DNA of 64,000 nucleotides from positions 5,329,478 to 5,393,477 of the forward strand of contig NC_023750.2 in assembly GCF_000499845.2 (NCBI RefSeq), written 5' to 3'. A program made the position numbers and the translations under genes. The notes beneath the pieces are model-generated. The model was not told the origin of the DNA and did not search any database. It saw nothing but the letters and a program-made list of their open reading frames with translations. The DNA is from Phaseolus vulgaris. Lineage: Eukaryota > Streptophyta > Magnoliopsida > Fabales > Fabaceae. Positions 10,331 to 20,900 of the stretch are shown piece by piece (the first letter of the stretch is position 1; each line of letters starts with the position of its first letter).

Positions 10331-11882
10331 CCTTTTCACCTTTGTCATTTTTGGATATGTTAAATTTGTATGTCTTCCAAAATTTATTAAGGTTTATTCA
10401 TTTTTAATTAAGAGTTAAGGTTCTTAGTTGATAACAAAGTTGTTGCATAAGCAGTAGGATTTGAAGAAAATTTGCAGATTGCAGACAAATATAAAAAGAA
10501 CAACTTAGATTAACACCTAGAAATCTGAGATTAAATTTAAAGAAATCCAGTACTACATCAAACTAATTTATTTGGATTTAGATGTAGATCCTCTTAAATT
10601 ATTAAATCATGTGATGTGATATGGTAATATCAAAAAGAAAATAAAAGTTTATTTCTTTATTAAATTTAGTTAGTGAATTAATACTTAATGACTTTTCATT
10701 TAATAAACTATATTTTTTTTCTCCTCAACATAAAGCTATCAAATCATTCAACAATATATGAAAATATTATAATTGAATTGATTGAACGTATGATAGGGTG
10801 ATTTAATTTTGGCAAATAAGCATGATGTGAGTTCATTATGGATCATGGATTGAACAAGTGACTTAACAAGAACCACTTTTCCCATATAGGAATATCCTAC
10901 CTTGCATTGAATTTGCATTAACTTTTGATTAATTCAAACTCCTGGGCAAAAAAAAAATGGTCTGTATTAATACCACAAATATTGGTACTCTAACGCGTAC
11001 TACGAAGGTCACAACCTACTTTATCTCTTTAAATTATATAAATGGTATGGCATGAGTTTTATTTAAAAATAAATTTTAAATGAATAAAAAATAAAAGTCT
11101 ATATTTATATTATAAATATTTATTGATGAACTAATGTTGAAATTATTTATTTCAGGCATCAAATTATGGAAGTGGTGTTCCATCACCTAATCAAGTAATA
11201 TGATCAAGTGTTGGAAGCAAAATTGATTAGGGATGTGTGTTTTAATTTTTAACTTGATTAGAAATGTATGAACTTTTGAACAATTATGTGTTGTAATTTT
11301 AAATTTGATTAGGGATGTATGAACTTTTTCTATTTTAATTTTCAATTATATATAAAATTTTGAACATGTATGCTTTAATTTTCAATGAAATGAATTGAAT
11401 GATTATAACTTTATACATTATTTTATTTTATTATGTAAAATTGGTGGTTAAATATTATAATTGTATAAAATAGATTATAAAAAATATTATAAAAAATTGG
11501 TGGTTAAATTTTATTTATTCAGAATTAAAATTACGTCAGTTAAAAATGTCACTACTTACGTATATTATGGTGCCAAAATCTTCTTCAATGAATGTAAATT
11601 GTGACAGTTATAACTCACACTACTTACATATAAAAACCGCCACTATTTACACTATGTTTAAAGTGGCGGGTGTTGCGGCGGGTAGCGTAAAACCGCCACA
11701 TTAAACTTTGTGGCGGCCAGTTCTATGGCGGTTTGGGAAACCGCCACAACCGTATATTGTGACGGTTATAAACGTCAGTTTATACAAAAATAACCGTCAC
11801 AATATACACTTTTTTTTGTAGTGTGTAACTAATTATTTTGGTTTCTAAAAATTGGTTTTTGTGTCATGATTTTCTTGTAGTG

Positions 11883-12052
11883 ATTTATCTAATAAGTGTT
11901 GTCCAAATCCAATGATTTCACAACATAATTTTTCAAATATATACATGTGGTGAGAAAAAAAGTTGTAGTCTATAACTTCTAGATCTTACAATAAACCAAA
12001 ATTGATTGCAAATATCTCTTATAATTTTTATATATATAAAAATGAAATATTA
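11883..12052. repeat. duplicated block, copy B, right part
   Basis: It resumes copy B after the MITE, starting with the second ATT target copy and matching copy A 2412-2578 (atttatctaataagtgtt to aaatatta). Beyond 12052 the two copies diverge. The last ~190 bp before the dioxygenase stop hold nothing else recognisable. Confidence 0.85.
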
Positions 12053-12244
12053 CAACAATTACAAAGTACATTTAAATAATAAAAAGGAACTTTAAAACTT
12101 GGTTTATAGTACAAATAAACCTTGACTCTAGGGATTTTCACCACCTTGGTGTAAAAAAACCCTAAAAGCCTCTTTATTGTGAAAACACATACATCTAAAT
12201 TACATTAAAACAGTTGCATTTTGAAAGAACAGCTCATGAAGGAA

Positions 12245-14831
12245 TCAAAGTGAATGTATCTTGGCATATTCAACTGTCATCTTCCCATCATGAGATTTTC
12301 TGAAGAAATGCTTCACATAATCCGAATACAACACATCTCTATACATGGCTTTCTCTCCACTGGCAAGAACTTGAGGCAAAGGGCCAATCACATCTGAAGG
12401 TCTAGGGTTCACAAAAATAGGCACTGAAACCCTAATTTTGCTTCCATTAGCTGACACACGATGCTCAATGCTCTTGTATCTTCCATTGCTCATCACTTGG
12501 AGTGCATCACCTATGTTGATAACCAGAGCACCGGAGATCGGCGGCACGTGAATCCAGTCGCGGTGGTTCGGTGCCCGCACGTGGAGGCCACCGATCTCAT
12601 CTTGAAGGAGAATAGTAAGGGTTGAGACATCTGAATGTCGCCCTATTGCTATGGTTTCTTCATGGTTAGGGCAAACAGGATAATAGTTGAGATTGATCCT
12701 CTTTGAACCCATGAATAGTGCTTCATTTGTCTCATCAATTTTACTCACATTTAACCTCTTCACTAACACATTTAAAAGTTGTTTGATCAAGATTTCAGAT
12801 CTCTTCATGTATTCTAGGGCTTCATCCCTACAAATAAATGTTCCTCTCTTTGGTTAGAAAAAATAAATATCAAATTTAAAATTCCACCAAAAAAAATTAT
12901 GTATGGGAGATGAATTCTCTTTTGTTAAAAAAGAATAGTAATCTAAATTTTATCATTGTTGGAGATCCCATATCGACTAGAGATTATGACATTTCATTGT
13001 ATATAACTGGATGCAAACCTCAACCTCATGAACCAGTTTTATGGGGTTGAGTTAGCCTTAAAGTCCACTTTGTGGTATTTATGAACTGGTTTTATAGGGT
13101 TGAGTTGGGCTTAAAGTTCACTTTGTAATAATCATTGTTAAGTTATTTGTTTGAACTTTTTCTTTTATAATCAATACTTAAAATAAATAAAAAAATGTGT
13201 ACTATTGAAGATGACTGTTTTTTTTTTTCGATGGGTGCATGAAGTGTTTGTTCATGAAAAAGTTTTTATAGGTTTTATTCTTGAATTTCTTTTAATCCAG
13301 ATTTCTATTAAGTTTTTGTATTGTTTCTCTATTGTATCTTAAAGGTTTGTGTGTTATCTCTATACTATATCCTTAAATTATATATACTGATATTTTAATC
13401 TATTAAATTTTATAATATATTTTAAAATATTAAAATAAATATATTTTGGAGTTACAGAAGAGGCTCAACACCAATACAAACTTCAAATTCAACTTTCTTT
13501 TGCAGACTAGTATGCATAAAGTTTTATATCTATCACATTGCTCTTAACTTAAGCTTTATATATGTTTGTATTTTCTAATACTTGCATATTTTTTTTATTA
13601 AGATTCAGTAACTTTTAATTTTTTTTAGAAAATGGCTGTAATATTATCATACCATTCATGATAACGACTAGTTGAAAAACTATATTAAAATCAATATATT
13701 TTGGAGGTATAATAGAGTTATAAGCATTAAGATTGATTAACTTTTACTATTTTTAGAAAATTACTATAATATTTTCACGAGTTAAATATATAACATGAAA
13801 TTAATTTTTTTTCTATTACAAACTTTAAACCTCTTGAATACATTTGTAATAAAGAAACTATTAGAATATATCATTATCACCATTTTCTGTTGTAACAGAC
13901 CAATTTTCAGCTTAAACTCTATTATAATATTATAACACTCACGTCAATAATAACTAAATATAAAATATTTTAAGATCCTAGTTCATACTAGAGATCTCTT
14001 TATCATGTAAAAAACTGACAATGACTCATTATAATAATTTTCTTATTAGAAGGTGTAAAATTTGTATTATAAAAAAAAAAAACATATTTAACTATATTAT
14101 GATATAATTCCTACTAATAAGGTGAAAAACTTTTCCCTAAACATTTCATGTACATGTACAGAAAATTAAGAAAAAGGAAAACACATAAGTTTATCTCTCC
14201 AATAATATATGTATTGTTAAAAAATAAAATTTAGAGAAATTATATAAAGAAAAATATAAAGTGGTTTATATACAAGTTAATGTTATTTTTTTTTCTTTTA
14301 TTTTAATAAGTGTTTGTGGAGAAAGTGTAATAGGTTGAAATTGAGTTACCTGCATGCAGAGGGCCATGTTGTTTGAGCTTCATGGTCAGAAACATAGAAG
14401 AGACTTAGATAGTCCTTCCATTCTAGGGCTTTCTCAGCTTCAGGGCTAAAGCTAGAGCCATACCTAACATGGTTTGATGGTGAATTTTCCTTTGTGAACT
14501 TGACCTTCTCTTGAGGTGGCATCTGATAGAACCTGTGAGTTGCATCCTTCACATTCTCCAACACATGGAGAGGAACACCATGGTTGATGATTTGGAAGAA
14601 ACCCCATTTCTGAGCTGCATCACAGATTGCATCCTGCACTTTAGGCTCATCACAGTTGGCCATGTCAATGATGGGAATGAACTCTCCACTCACAACCTTC
14701 ATCATCCTCTCTTCCAAAGGTTGGATGTACTCTCTTGGAACACTCTTCAGACCCATTTCAGACAGACCCTTTACTCCATTTCCCTTTACCATCACAAATT
14801 CACTCAGATCTGAAGGGATTGCTGCTGCCAT
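12245..14831 (-). CDS. feruloyl-CoA 6'-hydroxylase-like 2-oxoglutarate/Fe(II) dioxygenase
   Basis: Two exons: 14831-14350 and 12827-12245, with a 1522-bp GT-AG intron whose split codon restores ...[13 protein letters not shown]. The protein is 354 aa. An N-terminal DIOX_N region carries [11 protein letters not shown] and [17 protein letters not shown]. The C-terminal 2OG-Fe(II) core has the iron ligands His225, Asp227 ([10 protein letters not shown]) and His283 (SIEHRV), and the 2-oxoglutarate-binding Arg293-x-Ser295 (IRVSVP). [21 protein letters not shown] and [16 protein letters not shown] are close to feruloyl-CoA 6'-hydroxylases, which ortho-hydroxylate feruloyl-CoA on the way to scopoletin and related coumarins in the cytosol. 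The start at MAAAIPSDL was chosen because a TATA box lies at 14896-14903, making the ATG at 14894 too early to be transcribed. Exact substrate (feruloyl- versus p-coumaroyl-CoA) cannot be told from sequence. Confidence 0.93.
12957..13135 (+). repeat. dispersed repeat in the dioxygenase intron, copy 1
   Basis: The motifs ggagatcccatatcgactag, tatataactggatgcaaacc and gttgagttagccttaaagtc belong to a repeat I know as widespread in legume genomes; it begins TGTTGGAGAT, suggesting an LTR/TRIM origin. Related diverged copies lie at 37100-37310 (opposite strand) and 54080-54200. The rest of the 1.5-kb intron is AT-rich with no gene. Confidence 0.6.
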
Positions 14832-14895
14832 CTTCCAAATTTTGGATCTTTTCTTAACTGTATTTGCTGTCTGCCAAATGCATGCCATCAACATC

Positions 14896-14903
14896 TATTT
14901 ATA
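14896..14903 (-). promoter_or_regulatory. TATA box of the dioxygenase gene
   Basis: TATAAATA within GCATATAAATAG on the minus strand, about 65 bp upstream of the chosen ATG at 14831. It places transcription start near 14865-14872 and supports the downstream start codon. Confidence 0.65.
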
Positions 14904-16743
14904 TGCAACAATGGACCCTCAAATTTGTTTTCAATTTGTACATAAATTAATTTTAATTTATTATAAATTACATTTTTCTCTCTTAATCTACGTATAAACT
15001 ATTAAAAGTATTCGATATCCTAATATTAATTACAGAGTGTCTTTTCTAATTATCAGTTGTTTCTGTCTAATCATGTGGTTTCTCTTGTAAAAAAAAATAA
15101 TTGAATGTCTTTGTAATTATCAGTTGTTTCTCTCTCTGTAGGGATGAATAACTTTTATTTTATTTTTCTCTTTATAGAGGTGAATAATCTTTATTTTATC
15201 TATCTTTTTATATAGATGAATAATCTTTATTTTGTTTTTATATATTATAATTTTTTTTAATTAAACGTAGAATGGGTGTATATATTCAGACCTTTGTACA
15301 TAAATTAATTTTAATTTATTAAAAAATACATTTTTTTTTGTCTCTTAACCTACAGATAAACTGATCCAAACATGTCCGAAAATAACTGAAGATAAAATAA
15401 TTAATATGTATAATAAGTTGCTTACCAACTCAAATGGCATGTCACATGTGATTTTGTTAATATAAACCTATAACAAAACCAGCATGCTACATGTTGTTGA
15501 GTTTGGAGAAATAGCAAACAGTGAGAGACATGCTGGGAACATAAATTTCTAATACCATTTTTTTTTTACTTTCAGGGATAATTAAAAATAATTACTAAAG
15601 TAAATATATATTTTTTTAAATTACAGAATACAGAGAAGTTGTGTTTGAAATACAATTTCTGTGTGTTTCAAAATATCACTTTAGTTCTTTAATAGTATTA
15701 AAATCATATTTTAAAATTTAAGTTAAATTTTGAAAATATATTGTAAACCAGCATTTCATAATCGTCCTCAAATAGATATCTTTTATTCAAATCATATTTT
15801 AAATTATGTTTGGTACTCCAAGAGTCTCATATTTTAAGAGTCAAGTTACTTTAAATATATTTTTTTTCTTAATTTCTCGTTATGTCTAAAAAATATAAAA
15901 TTGTAATAGAGTTCCAAATTTTAAATAAATATCACATTTTGATAGGTCTATACATATTCTTCACTTAAATTTTATCAAGAATTTTTTAAAAACAAAATGA
16001 AATATTATCTTCAGAGACTTAAAGTGGAAGAATAATTTATTTTTAAAAAGTTCTGCTTCAGATATTGACTTCTATTATTTTTTTTAAAGAATTGAAAAAC
16101 TGTGGCTCATATAAAAATATAAAGAAATAAAGATTATGATATTTGTTGTTGTTACTTTACAGTAAAATAATAAAAAAAAACATGAAAAATATGAGTGATT
16201 ATTTTTCTCACAATTCCTCTTCCTCACACAGAACTCCACACACATTCACAGAGTTTAAATTTTAATGTTATGATGCAAGAAAGGTTACACGTGCAGATGA
16301 AAGGCTTACACGTGCTGAGGAGTTAACTGCCTCAATTTAAATAGGAGCAGGGGATGATAACAGCTGTAGACAAAAGCTGTTGTGTCACCATCAACCTCTT
16401 CAAGGAAAGGACACGTGGACTTATGTACAAAAATGTTTTTTTTTTATGTTTTACATTTTTTTAGAAAACTCAATCCAAACATTGTTTTTTATTAGGTTTA
16501 TATTGTATATTAAATTAAAATTATATTTGGTTCGGTGGCAATTTAATAAAGATTTGAATCAAACGGAGTCACAAACACCTTTGACTCAATCACCTTGATC
16601 TAATCCGTTCATTCTTTCCAGATAAAAGGCGAATGTTTAAGAGTTCAAGAAAAAAACTATTTTTTCTTTGATCAATATACCAAAACAAACCGCAGTAGGT
16701 AGACTCAAATCCAAATCATTTCAGTAATTAAGAAAGCATTAAT
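14904..16743. other. AT-rich upstream region of the dioxygenase gene, no gene seen
   Basis: About 1.8 kb of AT-rich DNA. A notable part is 15050-15360, where the phrases attatcagttgtttctctct and gaataatctttattttat recur in a locally duplicated block. No coding region is supportable. Confidence 0.5.
16287..16418. promoter_or_regulatory. cluster of three ACACGTG G-box/ABRE-like motifs
   Basis: ACACGTGC at 16287-16294 and again at 16308-16315 inside a 21-bp imperfect repeat (ggttacacgtgc and ggcttacacgtgc), plus ACACGTGG at 16411-16418. G-boxes with ACGT cores bind bZIP and bHLH factors. They lie 1.45-1.6 kb upstream of the dioxygenase start; a TATA-like aatttaaatagg at about 16335 raises the alternative that they belong to an unrecognised plus-strand transcript. 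Confidence 0.4.
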
Positions 16744-17121
16744 CACTTGTTAAAAAAAATCGTGAAATAAAAATTAATTTTTAGAGACCAAAATAATTAG
16801 TTGTAATAGTAAATAAATTAGAGACCATTTTAAAAACTAAATAAAAAATTGGTTTGTAAATTAATTTTTATTATTGTTAAATAATTTCTAAATTGGTATC
16901 TAATTAGCAACCAAAATTTTAACTACCAATTATTTAGTTTCTAAATTTGGTCTCTAAAAACTCTGGTTGTTAATTAGATATCAATTTAGAAACTATTTAA
17001 CAATAATAGAAACTAATTTAGAAACAAATTTTTTATTTAGTTTCTAAAATGGTCTCTAATTTAGTTACTATTGTAACTAATTATTTTGGTCTCTAAAAAT
17101 TAGTTTCTATTTCAAGTGACT
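16744..17121. mobile_element. foldback MITE, same family as 6981-11882, uninterrupted
   Basis: It starts cacttgttaaaaaaaatcgt (a decayed CACTACAAG end) and ends tttcaagtgac, where the ttttcttgt part of the terminus is deleted. The body is a near-perfect palindrome of ttagagaccaaaataatta, tagagaccattttaaaaact and aattggtatctaattagc and their complements. It holds the unbroken tattgtaactaatt site that is interrupted at 7311-11824. A separate tttttcttgtagtg at 17490-17504 could be the end of a related larger element. Confidence 0.75.
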
Positions 17122-17149
17122 ATGACTAGACTATACAAGTTCTTTAGTC

Positions 17150-17400
17150 ATATTATATTTTTATTATACTTATTATTATTAATATAATTATATTAATAAT
17201 AATATAAATTATATTCATATTATTAATATTATATTCATATTATTAATATTATATTAATATTATTAATATTATATTCATATTATTAATATTATATTCATAT
17301 TATTAATACTATATTCATATTATTAATATTAATATTGTTATTAATATTGTTAATAATAATAAGTATAATAAAAATCATAATAATAATAAAGAATTTGTTT
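17150..17400. repeat. AT-only tandem repeat within a large palindrome
   Basis: Several copies of an approximately 20-bp unit (tattaatattatattcat) lie between inverted arms tttattatacttattatt (about 17160) and aataataagtataataaaa (about 17357). It is expected to fold as a long hairpin. No gene. Confidence 0.75.
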
Positions 17401-17504
17401 GGGTAGTGGTTAAATTTTCTTTGGTGGAATTTGATTTTGAATCCCATTCATTGTAAATTTTATACGTAATAATTTGTATATAATTTGTGTTTTTCTTGTA
17501 GTGA

Positions 17505-17693
17505 AGCCATTTGTCCTTATCTGTATCCTCTTCCATCATTATCAACACAGTGCAGAATCCTCATAAATATTTTGTTGCCTCAATTGCTATACATTTTTTA
17601 AAAAGAGATTTCTGACTCTCTGCATAAAATAGAACATACATATAAATAACATATTGATTTACAAGAGCCACAACTCCATCTTCATATGCTATA
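17505..17693. other. unassigned AT-rich spacer
   Basis: About 190 bp between a CACTA-type right end (tttttcttgtagtg) and the left end of the next element; no gene. Confidence 0.5.
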
Positions 17694-17999
17694 ACACTAA
17701 AAAAAAAATGTTTAAAAAATGGCGATTTTAATATAATCGCCACAAATTTCAATATAATACGTCATTTCATTAACCGCCACAATTATCTTTCAAATTATGT
17801 CATTTTTAACTGTCATAATTATCATTCAGAATTGAAAACTTTTCACTTGAAAATGGATTATTTTTTTAAAACTTACTTTATTCCATTTTTTTAAAACTTA
17901 CTTTCACGAAAACTAATTGAATTGAATTTTGAAAATTGAAAATTGAATATTTTTTTAAAACTTAAGAAAATAATTTTTTTTTGAATTTCAATTTGGAAA

Positions 18000-20900
18000 C
18001 CAGAGTGAACCTAACACTCTTCACTCTCGTCCCTCTGCCTCCACACAAACCCTACCGCTCTCTGCCTCCTCACGAACCCTAACGCTCTCTGCCTCCACAC
18101 GTTTATTGTCACGAAACCCTACTCTCGCGTCCGCCATCGCCACCTCCGCACAAGGATTCAACATAATCAGCTACCAGTGACCAACACTATCGCCTTCAGA
18201 AGTTCAAATTACGCCTCCGATGTTAAGAAGCCCGATTTGAAGGTAATTAAATGCTCGTGTGTTCTCTTATAAATGCCGACCATCGGCTTCATTGATGTTT
18301 TGGATGTGCTTGCTTCGTAGATTTTTTTTTAATGTTTCGTGCTTTGTTTGATGTTTAGGATTTGTCATGTGGTTTTATTTGTGTATCCACATCTTTTTAC
18401 TAGGTAGCTAAAGAACAATCGAAGCAAGTTATCACAGATAGCGCCCTCTGCCTCCACACGAACCCTAGCACTTTCTGCCTCCTTTTGAACCCTAGCACTA
18501 TCTGCCTCCACACGTTTATTGTCACGAAACCCTACTCTCGCGTCCGCCATCGCCACCTCCGCACAAGGATTCAACACAATCAGTTGCCAATGACCAACCC
18601 TATCGCCTTCAGAAGTTCAAATTACACCTCCGATGTGAAGAGGTCTGATTTGAAGGTAATTAAATGATCGCGCGTTCTCTTATAAATGTCGACTATCAGA
18701 TTCATTGATGTTTTGGATATGCTTGCTTCGTAGATTTTTTTTTTTAATGTTTCGTGCTTTGTTTGATGTTTAGGATTTGTCATGTGGTTCTATTTGTGTA
18801 TCCGCATCTTTTTACTAGGTAGCTAAAGAGCAATTGAAGCAAGTTATCACATATAGCCCTCTCTGCCTCCTCACGAACCCTAACGCTTTCTGCCTCCTCA
18901 CGAATCCTAACGCTCTCTACCTCCACACGAACCCTAGCTCTCTCTACCTCCACATGTTTATTGTCACGAAACCCTACTCTCGCGTCCGCCATCGCCACCT
19001 CCGCACAAGGATTCAACACAATCAGCTGCCAGTGACCAACCCTATCGCTTTCAGAAGTTCAAATTACGCTTTCGATGTGAAGAGGTCCGATTTGAAGGTA
19101 ATTTATTGATCGCGCGTTCTCTTATAAATGCCGACCATCGGCTTCATCGATGTTTTGGATGTGCTTGCTTCGGAAATTTTTTTTAATGTTTCGTGCTTTG
19201 TTTGATGTTTAGGATTTGTCATGTGGTTTTATTTATGTATCCACATCTTTTTACTAAGTAGCTAAAGAGCAATTGAAGCAAGTTATCACAGATAACGCTC
19301 TCTGCCTCCACACGAACCCTAGCACTTTCTGCCTCCTCACGAATCCTAGCATTTTCTGCATCCAAACGTTTATTGTCACGAAACCCTACTCTCGCGTCCG
19401 CCATCACCACCTCTGCACAAGGATTCAACACAATCAGTTGCCAGTGACCAACCCTATCGCCTTCAGAAGTTCAAATTACGCCTCCGATGTGAAGAGGCCC
19501 GATATGAAGGTAATGAAATGCTCGCGCGTTCTCTTATAAATGCCGACTATCGGATTCATTGATGTTTTGGATATGCTTGTTTCGTAGATTTTTATTTTTG
19601 AATATTTCGTGCTTTGTTTGAAGTTTAGGATATGACATGTGGTTATATTTGTGTATCCACATCTTTTTACTAGGTATCTAAAGAGCAATTGAAGCAAGTT
19701 ATCACATATAGCACTCTTTGCCTCCTCACGAACCCTAAGGCTTTCTGCCTCCTCACGAACCCTAGCGCTCTTTGCATGCACACGAACCCTAGCTCTCTTT
19801 TCCTCCACACGTTTATTGTCACGAAACCCTACTCTCGCGTCCGCCATCGCCACCTCCGCACAAGGATTCAACATAACCAGCTGCCAATGACCAACCCTAT
19901 CGCCTTCAAAAGTTCAAATTACGCCTCTGATGTGAAGAGGCCCGATTTGAAGGTAATTAAATGCTCGCGCGTTCTCTTATAAATGTTGACAATCAGATTC
20001 ATTGATGTTTTGGATATGCTTGGTTCATAGATTTTTTTTTTTGAATGTTTCGTGCTTTGTTTGATGTTTAGGATTTGTCATGCGATTCTATTTGTGTTTC
20101 CGCATCTTTTTACTAGGTAGCTAAGGAGCAATTGAAACAAGTTATCACATATAGCACTTTTTTCCTTCTCATGAACCCTAACGCTTTCTGCCTCCTCACG
20201 AACCCTAACGCTCTCTGCCTCCACACGAACCCTAGCTCTCTTTGCCTTCACACGTTTATTGTCAAGAAACCTTACTCTCGCGTCCGCCATCTCCACCTCC
20301 GCACAAGGATTCAACACAATCAGCTGCCAGTGACCAACCCTATCGCCTTCAGAAGTTCAAATTACGCTTTCAATGTGAAGAGGTCCGATTTTGAAGGTAA
20401 TTAAATGATCGCGCGTTCTCTTATAAATGCTGACCATCGGCTTCATTGATGTTTTTGAAGTGCTTGCTTCGTAGATTGTTTTTGAATGTTTCGTGCTTTG
20501 TTTGATGTTTAGGATTTGTCATGTGGTTTTATTTGTGTATCCACATCTTTTTACTAGGTAGCTAAAGAGCAATTGAAGCAAGTTATCACAGATAGCGCTC
20601 TCTGCCTCCACACGAACCCTAGCACTTTCTGCCTCCTCACGAACCTTAGCACTCTCTGCCTCCACACGTTTATTGTCATGAAACCCTACTCCCACGTCCG
20701 CCATCACTACCTCCGCACAAGGATTCAACACAATCAGTTGCCAGTGACCAACCCTATCGCCTTCAGAAGTTCAAATTTTGCCCCCGATGTGAAGAGGCCA
20801 GATTTCAAGGTAAATAAATGCTCGCGCGTTCTCTTATAAATGCCGACTATCAGATTCATTGATGTTTTGGATATGCTTGCTTCATAGATTTTTTTTTGAA

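Larger units (their letters stand above)
7311..11824. mobile_element. nested Pack-type element, 4.5 kb, carrying fragments of at least four genes
   Basis: It inserted into the MITE: termini ACACTACAAAAAA at 7311 and ttttttttgtagtgt ending at 11824, with flanking GTA (7308-7310 and 11825-11827). The unoccupied MITE at 16744-17121 reads tattgtaactaatt at the same place, so the break is exact. If the ends are instead read as CACTAC...GTAGTG, the duplication would be tgtaa (5 bp). Subterminal sequence repeats aaccgtcac and aaccgccaca motifs, very AT-rich on the left and more GC-rich on the right (11640-11760). No transposase is visible. Inside are separate pieces of host genes that keep splice sites, listed as their own entries. 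It is CACTA-like by its termini and 3-bp duplication. Confidence 0.85.
6981..11882. mobile_element. foldback CACTA-type MITE (385 bp) split by a nested element
   Basis: Terminal inverted repeats are CACTACAAGAAAATCATG at 6981 and the complement catgattttcttgtagtg ending at 11882, with a 3-bp target duplication ATT on each side (6978-6980 and 11883-11885). Removing the nested element leaves about 385 bp that is nearly one long palindrome built of ttagagaccaaaataatt, gagaccattttagaaac and ctaattagataccaattt. The same family sits at 16744-17121 and 33428-33836. There is no coding capacity. Confidence 0.9.

Noticed and set aside
14832..14894. Upstream ATG extending the dioxygenase by 21 residues
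   Set aside because: It overlaps the TATA box and adds residues unlike the family; the ATG at 14831 is preferred.
14511..14997. Plus-strand ORFs of 100 and 113 codons
   Set aside because: Antisense shadows of exon 1 of the dioxygenase gene.
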